A stretch of 64,000 nucleotides of DNA. Origin: Hippopus hippopus. Lineage: Eukaryota; Mollusca; Bivalvia; Cardiida; Cardiidae. Below are positions 1 to 14,700 of the stretch, in pieces (positions within the stretch are counted from its first letter, which is position 1; each line of letters begins with the position of its first letter). The stretch lies in contig OX328099.1 of the NCBI GenBank assembly GCA_946811185.2, positions 71,862,714 to 71,926,713 of the forward strand. The letters are read 5' to 3'. The notes beneath the pieces are model-generated. The model was not told where the DNA came from. It made no database searches and was given only the letters and a program-made list of their open reading frames with translations. The translations under genes and the position numbers were made by a program.

Positions 1-82
1 CATTTTCTCCTTTTCCCACAATGTTTTCAAAAGCTTTCGTTCTCAGGGTCGTTAAAAGTCGGGATTGTGTGGTAAAGAGATA
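1..82. mobile_element. MITE-1, orientation B, cut by window start
   Basis: Right half only, from inside the hairpin to GTGGTAAAGAG. Confidence 0.85.
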
Positions 83-555
83 AAGGATCTTTAGTGTGCT
101 GGGCATGATAATTGGCAAATTTGCACACTGCTTGGACAGAGAAGGTCAGGATCAGAGGCTATATTTAACAGTCATTCCAAATTAAATTCTAATTCTAAAT
201 TTCTGCCATCTGATTGATCAATGCTCTATCTAAACTGATAACATGACTAGTCTTAGAATTTACGAGTAAATAAGAATATCATCTAGAGTATGGTTGGTGA
301 ATATTTGCTAATACTGTACAGAAAAATGCAGTATAAACTTGGATCTAAATTGTGAACAAAGGTAGATCTCTACAGATCCAAGATTTCTGAATCCATAAGG
401 TGGTGTATATTATGCAGAAAGAGACATGACTACTATCTATTACCCGCTGAATCCCATCTACGCTAGAATCATCATAGTCACTATCGTAGTACATGTACTA
501 AAATTAACCATGTAATTGTCAGTAGTCATTACATAGGTACACAAATGTGTTATCT

Positions 556-869
556 AAGAGCTGATTGATTGATTGTTTGGAGTTTAACGCCATTTTCAAC
601 ATTATTTCAGTTATATCGCGGCGGCCAGTGCACCTATCCATGCTTTCCTAGAGTCTCTTTTACCAGTACTCCACACAATTTTCTTTCCAAGCCACTGGCT
701 GCTTTCCTACATAATCACTGTCGTAACAATGGTCAGCAGTGGGAGAGGAATGAATCCTGTCGCAATGACTATCATCAATCCTGGGAAAGAAATTGGCCAA
801 GCCAGTGATCGAACCCACGACCCCCTGTTCTCAAGTCCTGAATGCTACCGACTGAGCTACCGGGGCTCT
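556..869 (-). mobile_element. SINE-A, tRNA-derived, minus strand
   Basis: The right end read on the minus strand is a tRNA-like head: CCCCGGTAGCTCAGTCGGTA (A box) and GGGTTCGATCAC (B box), followed by about 250 bp of conserved body and a GATT-rich tail. Confidence 0.85.
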
Positions 870-904
870 GCATATTATCTAAGAGAGCAAGATATGAAAT
901 TCAG

Positions 905-1118
905 CTATTTGACTGACACTATAAATTTTGTCCAAATTGAAAGCATTTTCAGACACCGAATTGCATGTGGATCAAATGATTTGATTTTTTACAAACTGTA
1001 AGAAAACACTGTGGGACAAGGAGAAAATGCTGGTTACCGGCATTTTCTCCTTTTCCCACGATGTCTTCAAAAGTTTTCTTTCTTAGAGTCATTAAAAGTT
1101 GGGTTTACGCGGTATATG
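905..1118. mobile_element. MITE-1, orientation B, diverged
   Basis: Both ends are eroded; the central hairpin is intact around 1035. Confidence 0.75.
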
Positions 1119-1682
1119 GTACGAAGACAAGTTATACAACACAAAAACAATCTAGAAGAGTATGGAAAAATACTGTGCAAAAAGGAAAAAGTACTTATGT
1201 AAAATGCACTTGCTCATTTTCTCATGTTTTTTTTTTATATAGTTGTCAACTGCAGGGGCATAAAATGTCGTATTTGTACAACAGTAACAAAGTCGTGTTT
1301 CAAACCATTACCTGAAATTTGAAAATACATTTACCCATAGCTTACTTGACAAAACTTAAGATGCTTTTGCAGACAGTGTAGTTCAAGATCAGTCAGCACA
1401 TTCCGTCTGGATACAAATATTTAGGCCTTTTTGGCCTCAACAGTCTTGAAAAATGCAAATCGATATTCTTTCTTCTCTTAGAGAAAATTTCGATCTCATT
1501 TTTCTAGCATATAAGGAAAGAAAAGAATTTCTTGCTTATTCCATGTGCGTTTTTAGTAAAACATTTTACAAATGATATAAAAGGAGCTATTCTAAATTTG
1601 CCAGAGAGGAAAAAAAAAGAGATACATTCCCTTTCACTTTTTCATCCTACAGTCAACTTCCGTCTTGTATCAAACCTTCACT

Positions 1683-1905
1683 CTTTACCAAACGACAAAA
1701 TATTTGGCCTGTCCAAATTGTAAGCATTTACAGACGACAACAGAAATGTGTCTAAAAAATTGAATTTTTGTTCTTGACAGCGTAGAAAACACTGTGGGGA
1801 AAGGCAAAAATGTTGGTTCCAAAAAATTCTCCTTTTCCCACAATGTTTTCAACATGCCCTTTCCTCTAGGTCATTAATATTTGGAACTGTGCGGTAAAGG
1901 GTTAA
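1683..1905. mobile_element. MITE-1, orientation B
   Basis: Near full length, ending GGTAAAGGGTTAA; hairpin loop region mutated. Confidence 0.85.
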
Positions 1906-1973
1906 TTGACACTGCTTATCCTTATTTTCCAAGATTTTTACCAAAGTTTATTATTCATTTTTTTTACGGGGTT

Positions 1974-2194
1974 AACCCTTTCCGAAAATGACAAACTTTT
2001 CCAAACTGAAAGTATCTACAGATGACAAATCCAAAACTGGAACAAATACGCTGAATCTTTGACAAGGTAGAAAACATTGTGAGAAAGGAAGAAAATGCTG
2101 GTTACCAGCATTTTCTCTTTCTCCCTAAAGTAAGTTTTTTAAATGTTTTCTTCCTCAGGGTCATTAACACTTAGGATGCTTTGGTAAAGGGTAA
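1974..2194. mobile_element. MITE-1, orientation B
   Basis: Starts after GTTAA at 1970; right end GGTAAAGGGT. Confidence 0.8.
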
Positions 2195-2289
2195 AATGTA
2201 ATGTATTCTAATCTGTTTTTTAATCTGATATGGGCAAATATCTTGTGTTATCTAAGTTTAGGAATTTTACAGCCAACTCTTCTACATAC

Positions 2290-2421
2290 CTTATTTTTCT
2301 TCTCTCTGATATCAACTTTGGACTTCTGCAGATCATTGGTGTCAGAGTTAATTCTTGATGCCAAAACAGTCTTTGTGTGGACTTCATCTTTTACCTGCTT
2401 CCTCAGTGTTTCTGCAGTGAT
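2290..2421 (-). CDS. CCDC178: CCDC178-like exon 13 (residues 566-609), last exon in window
   Basis: Exactly 44 codons (ITAETLRKQVKDEVHTKTV onward), ending KKNK at donor AAG|GTATGT. No further exon was found down to position 1. Confidence 0.8.
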
Positions 2422-5400
2422 CTGGAAATGAAAACAAAATCTTGAAAATTTTGATTTATTTTCTGAAAGTGAAAATAATCAGTCTTTTGCATCTGATCAC
2501 ACTGTCAAATAAGAGCACCAAATGTAGGTGCCAACACTCTGGTGCAGTTGCTTAATAGAAATAGATAAATTTTCATTGAAATTTTGAGTCATAAAAAGGG
2601 CATAACTGCATCAAAAATATTTTGATGGTTATCTGCCCTTTTTGTATGGGTTTCCCTTTTGATAGTTAACAACTTGTCCAAGTTTGTAGTAAATATCTTA
2701 AGTAATAATGTCAAAGTTTTACATGACAACGACACAACCAACCACAATGCTGACAATGACGGGGCTACAACAATACATCGATGTTTTCTTTGAAAACAGC
2801 TGACCTAAATATCAAGTACAGGTACGTGTAGTAGGATTCTCCAGTGCCAAACAAGCAACTTTTAAAATGAAACAAAAATTAGCACAAATCACACACACAA
2901 CAAAACTTTACAGAAAAAGAGATACTGTTTTAAACCCTTTACCAAACAGTCACAAAATTCGATGACCGTGAGGAGAGAGGGTTTTGAAGACATGTGGGAA
3001 AAGGGAAAAATGCTGGCAACCACCATTTCATCCTTTTCCCACAATTTTTCTACCCTTCCAAAGGCGAGTTCTGTGCCAAATATCTAATATGATATCTAAT
3101 TTTCTCATGCAGCTCGAAGCAAATACAAGCACCAGGAAAGTTACCACAACATAATATTCCATATTTATCTATCAGGTAATATAACTTACCTTCAAGCTTT
3201 CCTCCATTCTGAAAGCTTTATCCTGCTCTGACAGGAGTTGATCTCTGATTGAAGCGTTGAGTCCAGCAACACGATTAAACTCGTCCATAGTAACCGAGAG
3301 CTGTTGTTGAATTTTCTGTGTCTCTTTATGAATTCTAGCAACATTCTTCTCGTCACTGTCCTTTTGGCGCTGACTGTTAAACAAGGGTAAAAGTGATGAT
3401 GATTATTTGTAAAAAAACAACTAAAGCCGTCTCTCCAAAGAGTTAGAGACATCTAACCTGTTCAAAGAAAAAACAACAAGAGCACTGCATGCAGGTGGCA
3501 ACACTTGGCTGCAGGTGCTTGATTTTCAGAGAAAATTCTAGGTAAAAAATGGGGCATAACTGTGTCAAAAATTTGACAGTTACCTGCCCTTATTATATGG
3601 GTTCCCCTTTTGATAGTGAACAACTTGTCCAAGTTTGAAATAAATATCATCAGTAATGACAGAGATATTATGAAATGTCAATTTTTTTGCATGACACAGA
3701 CAACAATGATGAAACCAAGGCTATGACAATACCTCAATGTTTTCTTTGAAAACAGCCCTGCTAAATTTGTTCTTGCAACTTATGCTTATATCTCTCAATT
3801 CTGATTCCTGGAAAAACACCAGTACTTGCCCTGAATGTGTGGGCTGATTAATGGTCCCAAAGTTGATTCCTGCTCTCAGGAATTGAACTCAGGACTTTGT
3901 GATGGCTGATGCCCTACCTCACAAACCAGACAGTTTTGTGGTTTGTTAAAGATTTAAAAATAGTTTGTGAATGGCCCAAAAAGACAAATCAAAGAAACAT
4001 TACCATTTGTGGATTTTATCCTTGTAATCTTGAACTTCACTCTCGACTTCTTGATTTTTCAAGACCACTTTTCGTAGTTTACTGTCTCGAATCTTTATCT
4101 TCTGTTCAAGTTCACTGATAGCATCATTAAATTTACGTTTCTGTTTGAAAATGCAATGTACAACTTACTGATTAACAATTAAGACATTTTAACATCTAGA
4201 TATAATTAAGCATTTCTGAGAAATAAAGCTCAAATTAACTCTCAAAAAGCCTTTGATGTAGTTGCATCTGCAGCCAGTGTGGATCAAGATCAGACTGCAC
4301 AAAACATGCATAGTTTTTAATGTGAATTACTGCAGCCATATAATTTTACAAGCTTGTAAAACGATATGGCTGCAGTAATTCATGTTTAAAAAATGTTCTA
4401 GAGGAAAAAGTGTTTCGAACTCTTGAAGAAAGCAACTAGCCAAAATATTGGACAATATGGTGCTGTTTTTCATACTTATACATTGTATATTGATTTTTAT
4501 CTATCTGTACACAGCTGACTAGATTCTATGCACTATCGAGTTTTAAGGTTTGTTTACTCTCTGGCTGTAAAGATGTATCTTTGGCAAATTTTCTTCTACA
4601 GCAAACTTATGGCAGAAAACTCTCAAAACATCTCTGTGAAATAGGGTCATATTCACATGAATCAATGAAAAAAAATATACAATTCCATCATAATTTGTCT
4701 ATCACTTAGATCTCCCTCTACTGGGTGCTCTCCCCCTACCATGCCTTTGGTGCAGGTAAAAAGAGGTATCATACCCCTAATTTGTGTCATATCCCTATTT
4801 CTTTGATTTGATTTTTTTTTTTTTTCATTTCAACAATTTAACTATCATGTAAAAATTTCAAATACATACATTCATGTGAGTATGTGATCAATACAAAATT
4901 CGCCTAACAAAAAACTTACCTTCACAGCCAGATCTGACTGCAGTTGGGCATTTTCACAGTCTAATCTACTGTGTTCAAACTCCGCCTCTGATATTTTGAC
5001 ACTGATATCTTTAACCTAAAATAGATTAGAAAAAACATCTTTAACCCTATACAAAATAATCCCAAGTTTTAATTACTCTGACAGAGAAGGCTTTTTGAAA
5101 ACATTGTGGGAAAAGGAGAAAATGCTGGTTACCAGCATTTTCTCCTTTTACCACAATGTTTTCTACCCTTCAAAACAGGAATTTCAGTTTCTTAGTCATA
5201 CTTAATCTGTCGTCTGCAGACGCTTTCGATCTTGACCCATCTAAAATTTTGTTGTTTGGTAAAGGGTTGATATATTATCATACTGCAAAGAAAATTCTCG
5301 TGATCTGATTGGATAACATGCCCCGAACATATATATCATGTACACTGGCAAAAACAACGTAAAAGCAGTTTCCCTTTCGGAAGCCCTGTATACATGACTA

Positions 5401-8400
5401 CACTTTCAACACAACATCCAAAATGGCGGCGTCGATCAAGATTAACATCAAGATTATGCACCAAACTGCACGTTTTTCCAAGGATTCAGTGACATCAGTT
5501 CCCAGTGACGTCAGTTTTCACTGAATTGGGGCACTCAGAAGGGAAATTCTACTTCGTCAGCGTACTTAATTTTTGAAACCCCAAAAAAAACAGGTATATT
5601 TCCCTTAACACACGTTTGAATGGTAAAAATTTGCAGTATAATAAATTCGTTGTACGGTCAGGTGGCCGGGGACTTGGAAACTTGTTCACGGCTGTGGTGA
5701 ATAATGTCACTACCTCGCCTTCGGCTCGGGGCGACATGATTCACCACAGCCGTGAACAAGTTTCCAAGTCCCCGGCCACCTGACCGTACAACTAATACTG
5801 TATAACATGAGCTATGCTCTAGCAAATGGGGGTTTAACCCATTACCACACAATCCCGAGTTTTAACGACCCTGAGGAAGAAGCCTTCTAAAAACATTGTG
5901 AGAAAAGGAGAAAATGCTGGTAACCAGCATTTTCTTCTTTTCCCACAATGTTTTCAACCCTATCAAGACAAATTTCATCATTTGAACTACATTTAAAATG
6001 TCGTCTGCAAATGCTTTCAATTTGGACCAGTCTATATTTTTGACGTGTGGTAAAGAGTTAATGCATCTCCATGAAACATTATAGCATGCAAGTCATCACA
6101 TAATTGTACATGGCGTCCAGGATTGTGAAGTACAGCTTTGGCCTTGTAACCATTAGGTCCCGAGTTCGGTACTATGGGACTGTTCACTGGCCCACACATT
6201 TTGCAGAAGTACTGGTGTATGTAGTTCCCAGGAAACAGAACCGACAGAGATTAGTATAAGTTGCAAGAACTTGTTTCTAAATCAATGTAAAATAAATATG
6301 TTTAAATTAAACTATACATAATCAACAACCCCCTAAAATCCATTTTGTTTAGCAATACAGTAGAATGGTCCTTTCAGATGCAGAAAATTTAAAGATAGCA
6401 AAAAGTATCAACCCATGTCAGCCTGCGCGAACTGTGCAGGCTATCATTGGTTGATATTTTTTGCAGATGCATTAAGTCCCCTTTTCACAGAGCATGGCTC
6501 ATGTGGGTGGCACATGGAGCAAACTGCTTGCTCCGTTTCCCTGCAAAGTTTTCGAAGAGTACTTGTAATCTTTTGCAGGAAGGCAAAAGATGTGTTAACA
6601 AAGTAATTGGTGAATTTGTAATCTTAACTACATTCATCAAAACATAAATGAAATGGTGAATTCTATTTGCGAAAAAACAAAAAATAAATCGAAAAATGAA
6701 TTTTCCCTGCAAAGTTTTCGAAGAGTACTGGTAATCTTTTGCAGGAAGGCAAAAGATGTGTTAACAAAGTAATTGGTGAATTTGTAATCTTAACTACATT
6801 CATCAAAACATAAATGAAATGGTGAATTCTATTTGTGGAAAAACAAAAAATAAATTGAAAAATGAATTGGCACAAAAAAAATTAATGGTTCAGTATTTCA
6901 CAAGTGCAAAATAGCAAATCAGTTAGTGTGACATTAAAGTCTTATCACGCTTCTGACCCAAGTGTGGTCAGTCATACTTGATATTTTATGGGTGAATTGT
7001 ACTCAACCAATTCAGTGTATTTGACTAGTGTATAAAGATGCCTGTTTAAGTTATTGTGTACAATGTGAACTTACAGACATGCGCTTTTACTTCACTGTAT
7101 GATATGTGTATATGATAGATAAAAGTGTTTTATGGTCTTATTGCATGCCACATTAATTATCATGTTAAACATCTAGGGGTGTACATAATCTGGCATGGAT
7201 GTTTAACAATGACTGGTTGACGGAAGAGGTAATCATGTTTCCAAAATTTTCACAAATGATATGTATAAATTATTTCTGCAAATGAAAATTTTTCGTTCCG
7301 CAAAGGAAGGAAATGATTTTCATGTGATATGCTGTTGTCCCAATAAAAAAAAAAATCCAAAATAAAAAGACCATTTCAATTTAGCATGACTCTAGATAGT
7401 AGCCCCAGTTTCATCCTTTTCATGTAATGCATTAAGAAAGAAGTCATAGTAGCCCTTTACAAAACATTTCTGAATGTAAACGATATTGAACATTGGAACA
7501 TTGTAAAAAAATTGTGGGAAGAGGAGAAAATGCTGATAAACAGCATTTTCTCCTTTTTCCTACGTTTTCTATCCTATCAGAGATTTTAAGCTCATCTGAA
7601 TCAATTTTGTATTCATTGTCTGCAGATGTCTTGATTTTTGAAGAGTTTAAACTTTGTTGTTTGGGGACATGTTTAAGGAAATACCATAAACAAGTTTTCT
7701 TTTTTACATTTCTCTCTCCTATTCGTTTGTGATTTTTCAGCTATGCCATACGCTAAATTCAGTGATGAAACATTTTTGAAGATTGGTTTGATTATAAAAA
7801 TCTGAATAGCCCCGAAACGAAAAAAATTTAAAGTAATCCAAATTGAAAGCATTTGCAGACGACAAAATAAATGTGACTTAAAAATGGAAGTTTGTTTTGG
7901 GAAGGGTAGAAAACACTGTGGGAAAAGGAGAAAATGCCGGTTAACATTATTTTTTCCTTTTCCCACAGTGTTTTCAAAAGGCTTCTTTTCCAGGGTCCTT
8001 AAAAGTCCAAATTGTGTGGTAAAGGGTTAAGCTTCGACACATGCATCCATGTGAAAATATGTGTCAACCATAGATGTAACTCATCATGAGAAATTTCTGA
8101 TCAACCACACAGTTTTGAAAAGTAATTGGCAGGACAGAAAAAAAAAAGCATCTGCACCCGGTAATGATTTCTCCCTATTGTTATTCACTGACCTTTGCCG
8201 CCATCATTTCTTCAGCAACTTTGGCATTTTCATTTTTGACTTCGAGCACCTTCAGTTCTTGTTCATTATCCTTTAACTGCTGTTGTATATCATCTATTTG
8301 ATGGATGTAAGCATTGTGGGTCATTTTAGCCACCGACAACTCTTCGCTGAAAGAAAATAGAGGAAGGAGTCTTTGGCCATCTATACTATTTATTCTGTTT

Positions 8401-11400
8401 TTCAGTTATGATCATATTAAACTAAATTGAATATTTTTTTCATCTTTTTCACTATAAATGAGGATGAAGAACTGAGTAAAGTGTCCTTATACATGTACTT
8501 TATATGCAGCTGCAATAATGATGTCATGAATGGTAATGATTACATCATGATTGTGGTCTTTACCAATGGAGAACGTTGTCTCTGGCTTGAATTTTCTCAC
8601 CCATAAGCAGCTAGGCATATTCTAAGCATAGCTAAAAGCGCTCTCGAGAACAATGTAAATCAAGATCAGACTGCATACTGTTCAATATTGTGAGATATTT
8701 ATAGTGAAAAGGAATTTGACATGTTGATGAACTTTCTGTTTTTCTCTCCCCCTCTAATTAGTGCTCCTTCAGCTTTATTCCAACTAAGAATGGCCTTACC
8801 TGAGGGCCAATCCATCGATAAAGTTTGAATAAATCAGCCAGAATAAACTTATGGCATCTACATAATCCAATTACTTCACAAATTGATGTCATTAACACCT
8901 GGCAATGCAAATATACATACACTTCCAATAACATTATAAACTTCCAGCTACAAAAAATTTGTTAAGTAACTTGGAAAAACTTTGAAAAAGTGAAAGAATC
9001 AAAGACCAGTGTCCAATATTAATCATGAATGCTGTTTAATGTCCAAATGAATCATGATCAGTAGTAAAATCGATATTCTGCATTAAACATAGCAGGTTTC
9101 TCAAATGGCTATTACTTCACAGTAGGCACTGAGTAAAACCCAGAGGGTATTGTCATTGCTGTCCTCGGAAAATTCTATGACAATTTACCTCTGTTAACTC
9201 TTTACCACACAACAAAATTTTAGACTAGATCAAATTGAAAGCATTTGTAGATGGCAAAATGTATCTAGCTCAAATGAAAATTTCTGTCTTGGATAGGGTA
9301 GAAAACATCGTGGGAAAAGGAGAAAATGCTGGTTACCAGCATTTAATTCTCCTTTTCCCACAATGTTTACAAAAGGCCTCTTCCCTTGGGTCGTTAAAAC
9401 TCGGGAGTCTGTGGTAAAGGGCTAATCACCTCCCCCCCCGCCCCCCTTTTTTTTTTAAAAATGTAACGCCCCCGGGGGCGTTAAAATGAGACAATATGGT
9501 AGGTATATTTGACTTACTTTATACTGGCAAGTGCATCTCTGACTGTGTCCAATTCACTCTTGATATGTCCCCTCTCTTTTTCTGCTTTCATATTGGCTTC
9601 ATTACTTTTGGCTTCAGTCTTCTTCTGTCTGCTCTTTGTGTTATCCAGCTCTTGATTGGTCTGTCAGCAAAATGCAATGTAAAAGAAAAGTGTGTTTTAT
9701 TAAAGTAACAATAGCTGCCAGAAGTAAACAAAGCAGGTGTTAAAAATGCATTTAAACTTCAATCATACTATTCAAAAGTTCAAAAGTATGGAAATTATTG
9801 TGAAGATAAAAATCTGTTATTGTATGGTTAATCCCAGTCTTAGACGCTGGCGGAGAAATTAATTTAAAAAAAAAAAAAAAAACTAGGTTAAAACCTGCCA
9901 GGTCACTCTATCTTTTGTTTACTTTTTGCCTGATTTTAAAATTCATTTTTCTGCCAGTGATTTACACTTGGACTAACCACACAGACTGTCAACTTCACAG
10001 TATTTTCCATACTTTTAGATGGTATGATTTAAATTTAAATGCATTTTAAAACATGCATTGGTTTTTTTTTATTTTTTTTGCCACTAATGGGCCTTTAAGG
10101 TTCAACGGCATTTTTTGCACTGTTTCAGACATATCATAGTAAGAGCTCCCATACACAGGTCTTTCCTGGGTTTCATCAGTATCCGGCTTGGGCTCTAATA
10201 CCCTCCCCAGACAAACTCCTTTTAGAAAAGCGTCCTTAACTCTTTACCATACAATCCCAGGATTTAACAACCATGAAGAAGAAAGCTTTTGAAAACACCA
10301 TGGGAAAAGGAGAAAATGCTGATACCAGCATTTTCTCCTTTTCCCACAATGTTTTCTAGAACTTCTGATACAAATCCCATCATTTGTGTTACAGTAATTT
10401 TGTCGTCTGCAAGTGCTTTCAAATGGGACTAGTCTATAATTTTGTCTTTTGGTAAAGTGTTAAGATTCTTCCATGTGCAGATGACAAATTGAATGTGACT
10501 CTAATGATTGGATTTCTCTTTTAAAGGATACAAAACATTGTGGAAAATGGTGAAAGTGCTTCTTACAAACATACTTTTCCTTTTCCCAAAATTTTCTCTA
10601 GAGCCTACTTTCTGAGGATCAAATAAACATTTGGTAAAAGGTTAAAAAATTAACTCTTAACTCTTTATCAAACGACAAAATTATAGACTGGTCAAAATTG
10701 AAAGCATTTGCAGATGACAAAATAAATGTGACTGAAAGATTGAAATTTGGTTTGTGAAGGTCTTACTAACATGAAAGTTCGCAACAAATGCATAGCTCAA
10801 ATACAAACCGCACCTGGCAGGATTCAAACCCGTGCAGACAAATATCCTCATTTTTCAAGGTTTAAAAGACCAATACCATAACCACTGAGCCAAAGAGAAT
10901 TCTCTCTGACGCAGTTGTCAGGTATTGATTTTATATGGGAAAGCTATGCAGTAAGGAAGGAGTGATCTCCCGTAACAAAGGGTAGAAAACATTGTGGTAA
11001 AAGGAGAAAATGCTGGTTACCAGCATTTTCTCCTTTTCCCACAATGTTTTCAAAAGGCTACTTTCTCAGGGTCGTTAAAAGTCTGGATTGTGTGGTAAAG
11101 GGTAAACCTGCTAAATAAGCGAAATAAAACTTTCAAGCCATTATTAAAAACCCAAACTTTACTATTTCAAAGAAATTTTTTGAGAGAAAAATTAATCCCT
11201 ATCAGACAGTGTATCAGTAGATCCAAGATCAGACTACATGTTCTATGCAGTCTGATCTTGATCTACACTGTCCACGAAAGGTCACTGAATGGCACTTAGC
11301 AGCCTAAGGATAAACCCTTTACCACACAATCCCGAGTTTTAACAACCCTGAAGAAGAAGTCTTTTGAAAACTTCATGAAAACAGAAGAAAACCAGCATTT

Positions 11401-11674
11401 TTTTCCTTTTTTCATGTTTTCTACCCTATAAAAGATAGAAATCATCATTTGAGCTACAATTAATTTGCCCTCTGCAAATGCTTTCAACACGGTCATGTCC
11501 AAAATTTTGTCGTTTGGTAAAGAGTTAAGATTTAACTTAAAGTTAAGAAGGACTTACGTCATTTTGTGCATTTCTGATCTTGTCCATAGCTTCTAACTCT
11601 AACTCAAGCTTTTCTTCAACTAAGGGTCTGCAATAAAAACATTGATTGATTGACTGATTGACAGATTGACTGAC

Positions 11675-11709
<35 letters not shown>

Positions 11710-14700
11710 CTGTATCAAATTTAACGCCTTTTTAACATTATTTCAGTTATATCCTGGCAGCCAGAGCACCTATCCATCTTCCCTGGAGTCTCTTTTACCA
11801 GTACTCCGCGCAAATTTCTTTCCAAGCCACTGGCTGCTTTCCCATATAACCATCGTCAAAATGAGGGTCAGCCTTTGTAGAGGAATGAATCCTGTCGTAA
11901 TGACTATCATCAATCCTTGGAAAGAAATTGGCCAAGCCAGGGATTGAAGCCACAAACCCATGTTCTCAAGTCCTGCACACTACCGACTGAGCTACTGGGA
12001 CTCGGCAACAGAGACATAAGTGCCATCTCCTTTGTCTTGTTTCTGTACATGAAATAATTTAATCGGACAAAATCTAGTGCCCTGTTTCTATCTCCAACTA
12101 TAGTCATAGATCAGACCCTTTACCACACAATCTCAACTTTTAACAACCCTGAGAAAAAAGCTTTTTGAAAACATTGTGGGAAAAAGAGAAAATGCTGATA
12201 AACCAGCATTTTCTCCTTTTCCCATAATGTTTTTAAACTTCCTAAAATAAATTTCAATTTTTCTGTTGCGTTTATTTTGTCATCTGCAAATGCTTTCAAT
12301 TTGGACAAGTCTAAAATTTTGTCGTTTGATAAAGAGTTTAAGACTAGCTATACTGTTTGCTTCAGATGATCTGAGAAAATTCATTCTACAATATGTTTGC
12401 AAGTGGTATTAGGTTAAAAGCATTCAGGACCCACTTTTTATTTAATAACTAAATACACTGAACATTAGAGTTACTGTCTGACTATAATTATTTGCTTGAT
12501 CTTAACCCCTCACCACATAATCCCAAGTTTTTGCAACCAACAAGAGGAAGGCCTCTGAAAACATTGTGGGAAAAAGAGAAAATGCTGGTAACCAGCATTA
12601 TCTCTTTTTCCAACAACATTTTCTACCCTATCAAAGAGGTTAAAAGCATTCAGGACCCACTTTTTATTTAATTACTAAATACACTGAACATTAGAGTTAC
12701 TGTTTGACCATAATTATTCGCTTGATCTTAACCCCTCACCACATCACCCCAAGTTTTTGCAACCCACAAGAGGAAGACCTTTGAAAACATTGTGGGAAAA
12801 AGAGAAAATGCCGGTAACCAGCATTATCTCTTTTTCCCACAATGTTTTCTACCCTATCAAAGAGGGAAATCATCATTTGAGCTACATTCAATCTGTTGTC
12901 TGCAAATGCTTTCAATTTGGTCGAGTCCAAATTTTTTTGTTTAATAAATAATTGAAATAGCTTCTTTAGGCTATCAAAGATAAATTTGACTTGGTACTGA
13001 TATTCTTTGCACACACAAAACTGCCATCATAAATGGCTTGGCATATATTATTACTTATATGACTTTTTATCATATAATATTTCTTGTTTTAAATGTAATA
13101 TAGCCATTACAAATTTTCTTAGCTTACACATGTTTGATATCAGTATTGTGTGACTTCATCATCTTTGATGTCATTTGGTATGTTTTTCAGAGACATGAAT
13201 GTATTTTTTTTTCCATGGAAATTAAATGTGCATTGACTGTTTTAAATAGTGTGACCTATAATTTGTGAAATATCATTATGTGATAGAAAGAATCTTTGTT
13301 GGCTTTTTAGGTAAATATTTATCAATCTCATCCACGAAAATGATATGCAAGAGGCTCTCTTATTAACATTTTCTAGCCTTGCTTAATGAAATTTTATCTC
13401 AAATGCAAACTCATGTCAGATCTATCTGAGCCGCGCTCTGTGAAAAGGGGGCTTAATGCATCTGCGAAAAGTTTCGACCCAGGTCAGCCTGCGCAGTCCG
13501 CGCAGGCTGACCTGGGCCGAAACTTTTCGTTATTGGTCGATTTTCTGCATGTCAAAGGATCAGTCTACCTCATGATTGAGTCGGTTGTTAAAAAAAAGTG
13601 GCTATTATGGATCCTTAAGTATGTGATGGCTTTCTTGGTATGATGGATTACGGAGATGCATTAAGCCCCCTTTTGCCAGAGCATGGCTCATATATAATTT
13701 CACAGTGTAGATGTGTAGATGCATGTCTTTATTTTCATTACATTCAAGTTTTAGTAATATGTAACTTCGTAAGGATAATCTTCCCACCATTTATATGGTA
13801 TGTCACTTAATCTGTCCTGAATTCTATCTACTGCCTGTTATGTAACGGTTCAAGCAACACAAAGATCTTACATGTGTTTCCTGACAAAATCAATGTCCTC
13901 CTTCAGTCGTTTATTGAGCACTTCAGCAATCTCCTTCCTTTCTTTAATTCTCGACTCATGTCTACTGCTATAAGCCACATGCCACTGAAGTTCGTTGAGA
14001 TCCATAATGCATTCTTCATGTTCTGTAAAAATATTACAGTAGATTTTGTTTGAATGGTGTTATATGCAGCTTTCAACAGTATGTCAATCATTATCAGGAG
14101 GTGTGGTGTCCGTGGTTGTAAGGTAGAGTGTCGGCCTTGTAACCATAAGGTCCTGAGTTCGATACCTGGGGGTGGGTGTCAACTTTGAGATCGCTTATTG
14201 GCCCACACATTCGGTGCAAGTACTGGTGTAGTTTCCAGGAAGCAGAATCGTGAGAGATTAGTATATGTATAAGTTGTAAGGACTTGTTTCTCAATTGATG
14301 TAAATTAAATATTTTTAAACTAAACATTATTAGGACAAACACTGACTTACATCATTCCTTTCAAAATACAGATTATCAACAAAAACTATACATGAATAAT
14401 GGGCAATGCTCTGAGCAAAAGGAAATTTGATGCATCTCCGTGCAGTCCGCGCCGGCTGACCTAGGTGGAAATCTTTTGCTATTTGTAAATTTTATGCATG
14501 TCAAAGGACCATTCTACCTCATGATTCAGTCTGTTGTTTGACAAAATGGATTTTATGGACCCATAATTATATGACAATTTGTTTGGTAAACAGCATTACA
14601 AAAATGCATTAACACTGTACCACATGACAATAGTTTAGACTAGTCCAAATCAAAAGCATTTGGAGACGACAAATTAAATGTGGCTAAAATGACAGAATTT

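Noticed and set aside
820..869. Possible tRNA genes (also near 14110, 27340, 49475 and 60400)
   Set aside because: They have A and B boxes but no complete cloverleaf, and each is joined to the same long body in other copies, so they are SINE heads.
13386..13643. Recurrent open frames containing LNASAKSFDPGQPAQSAQAD
   Set aside because: Translation of MITE-G repeats; seen again at 15738, 19288 and 45664 only because the DNA repeats.
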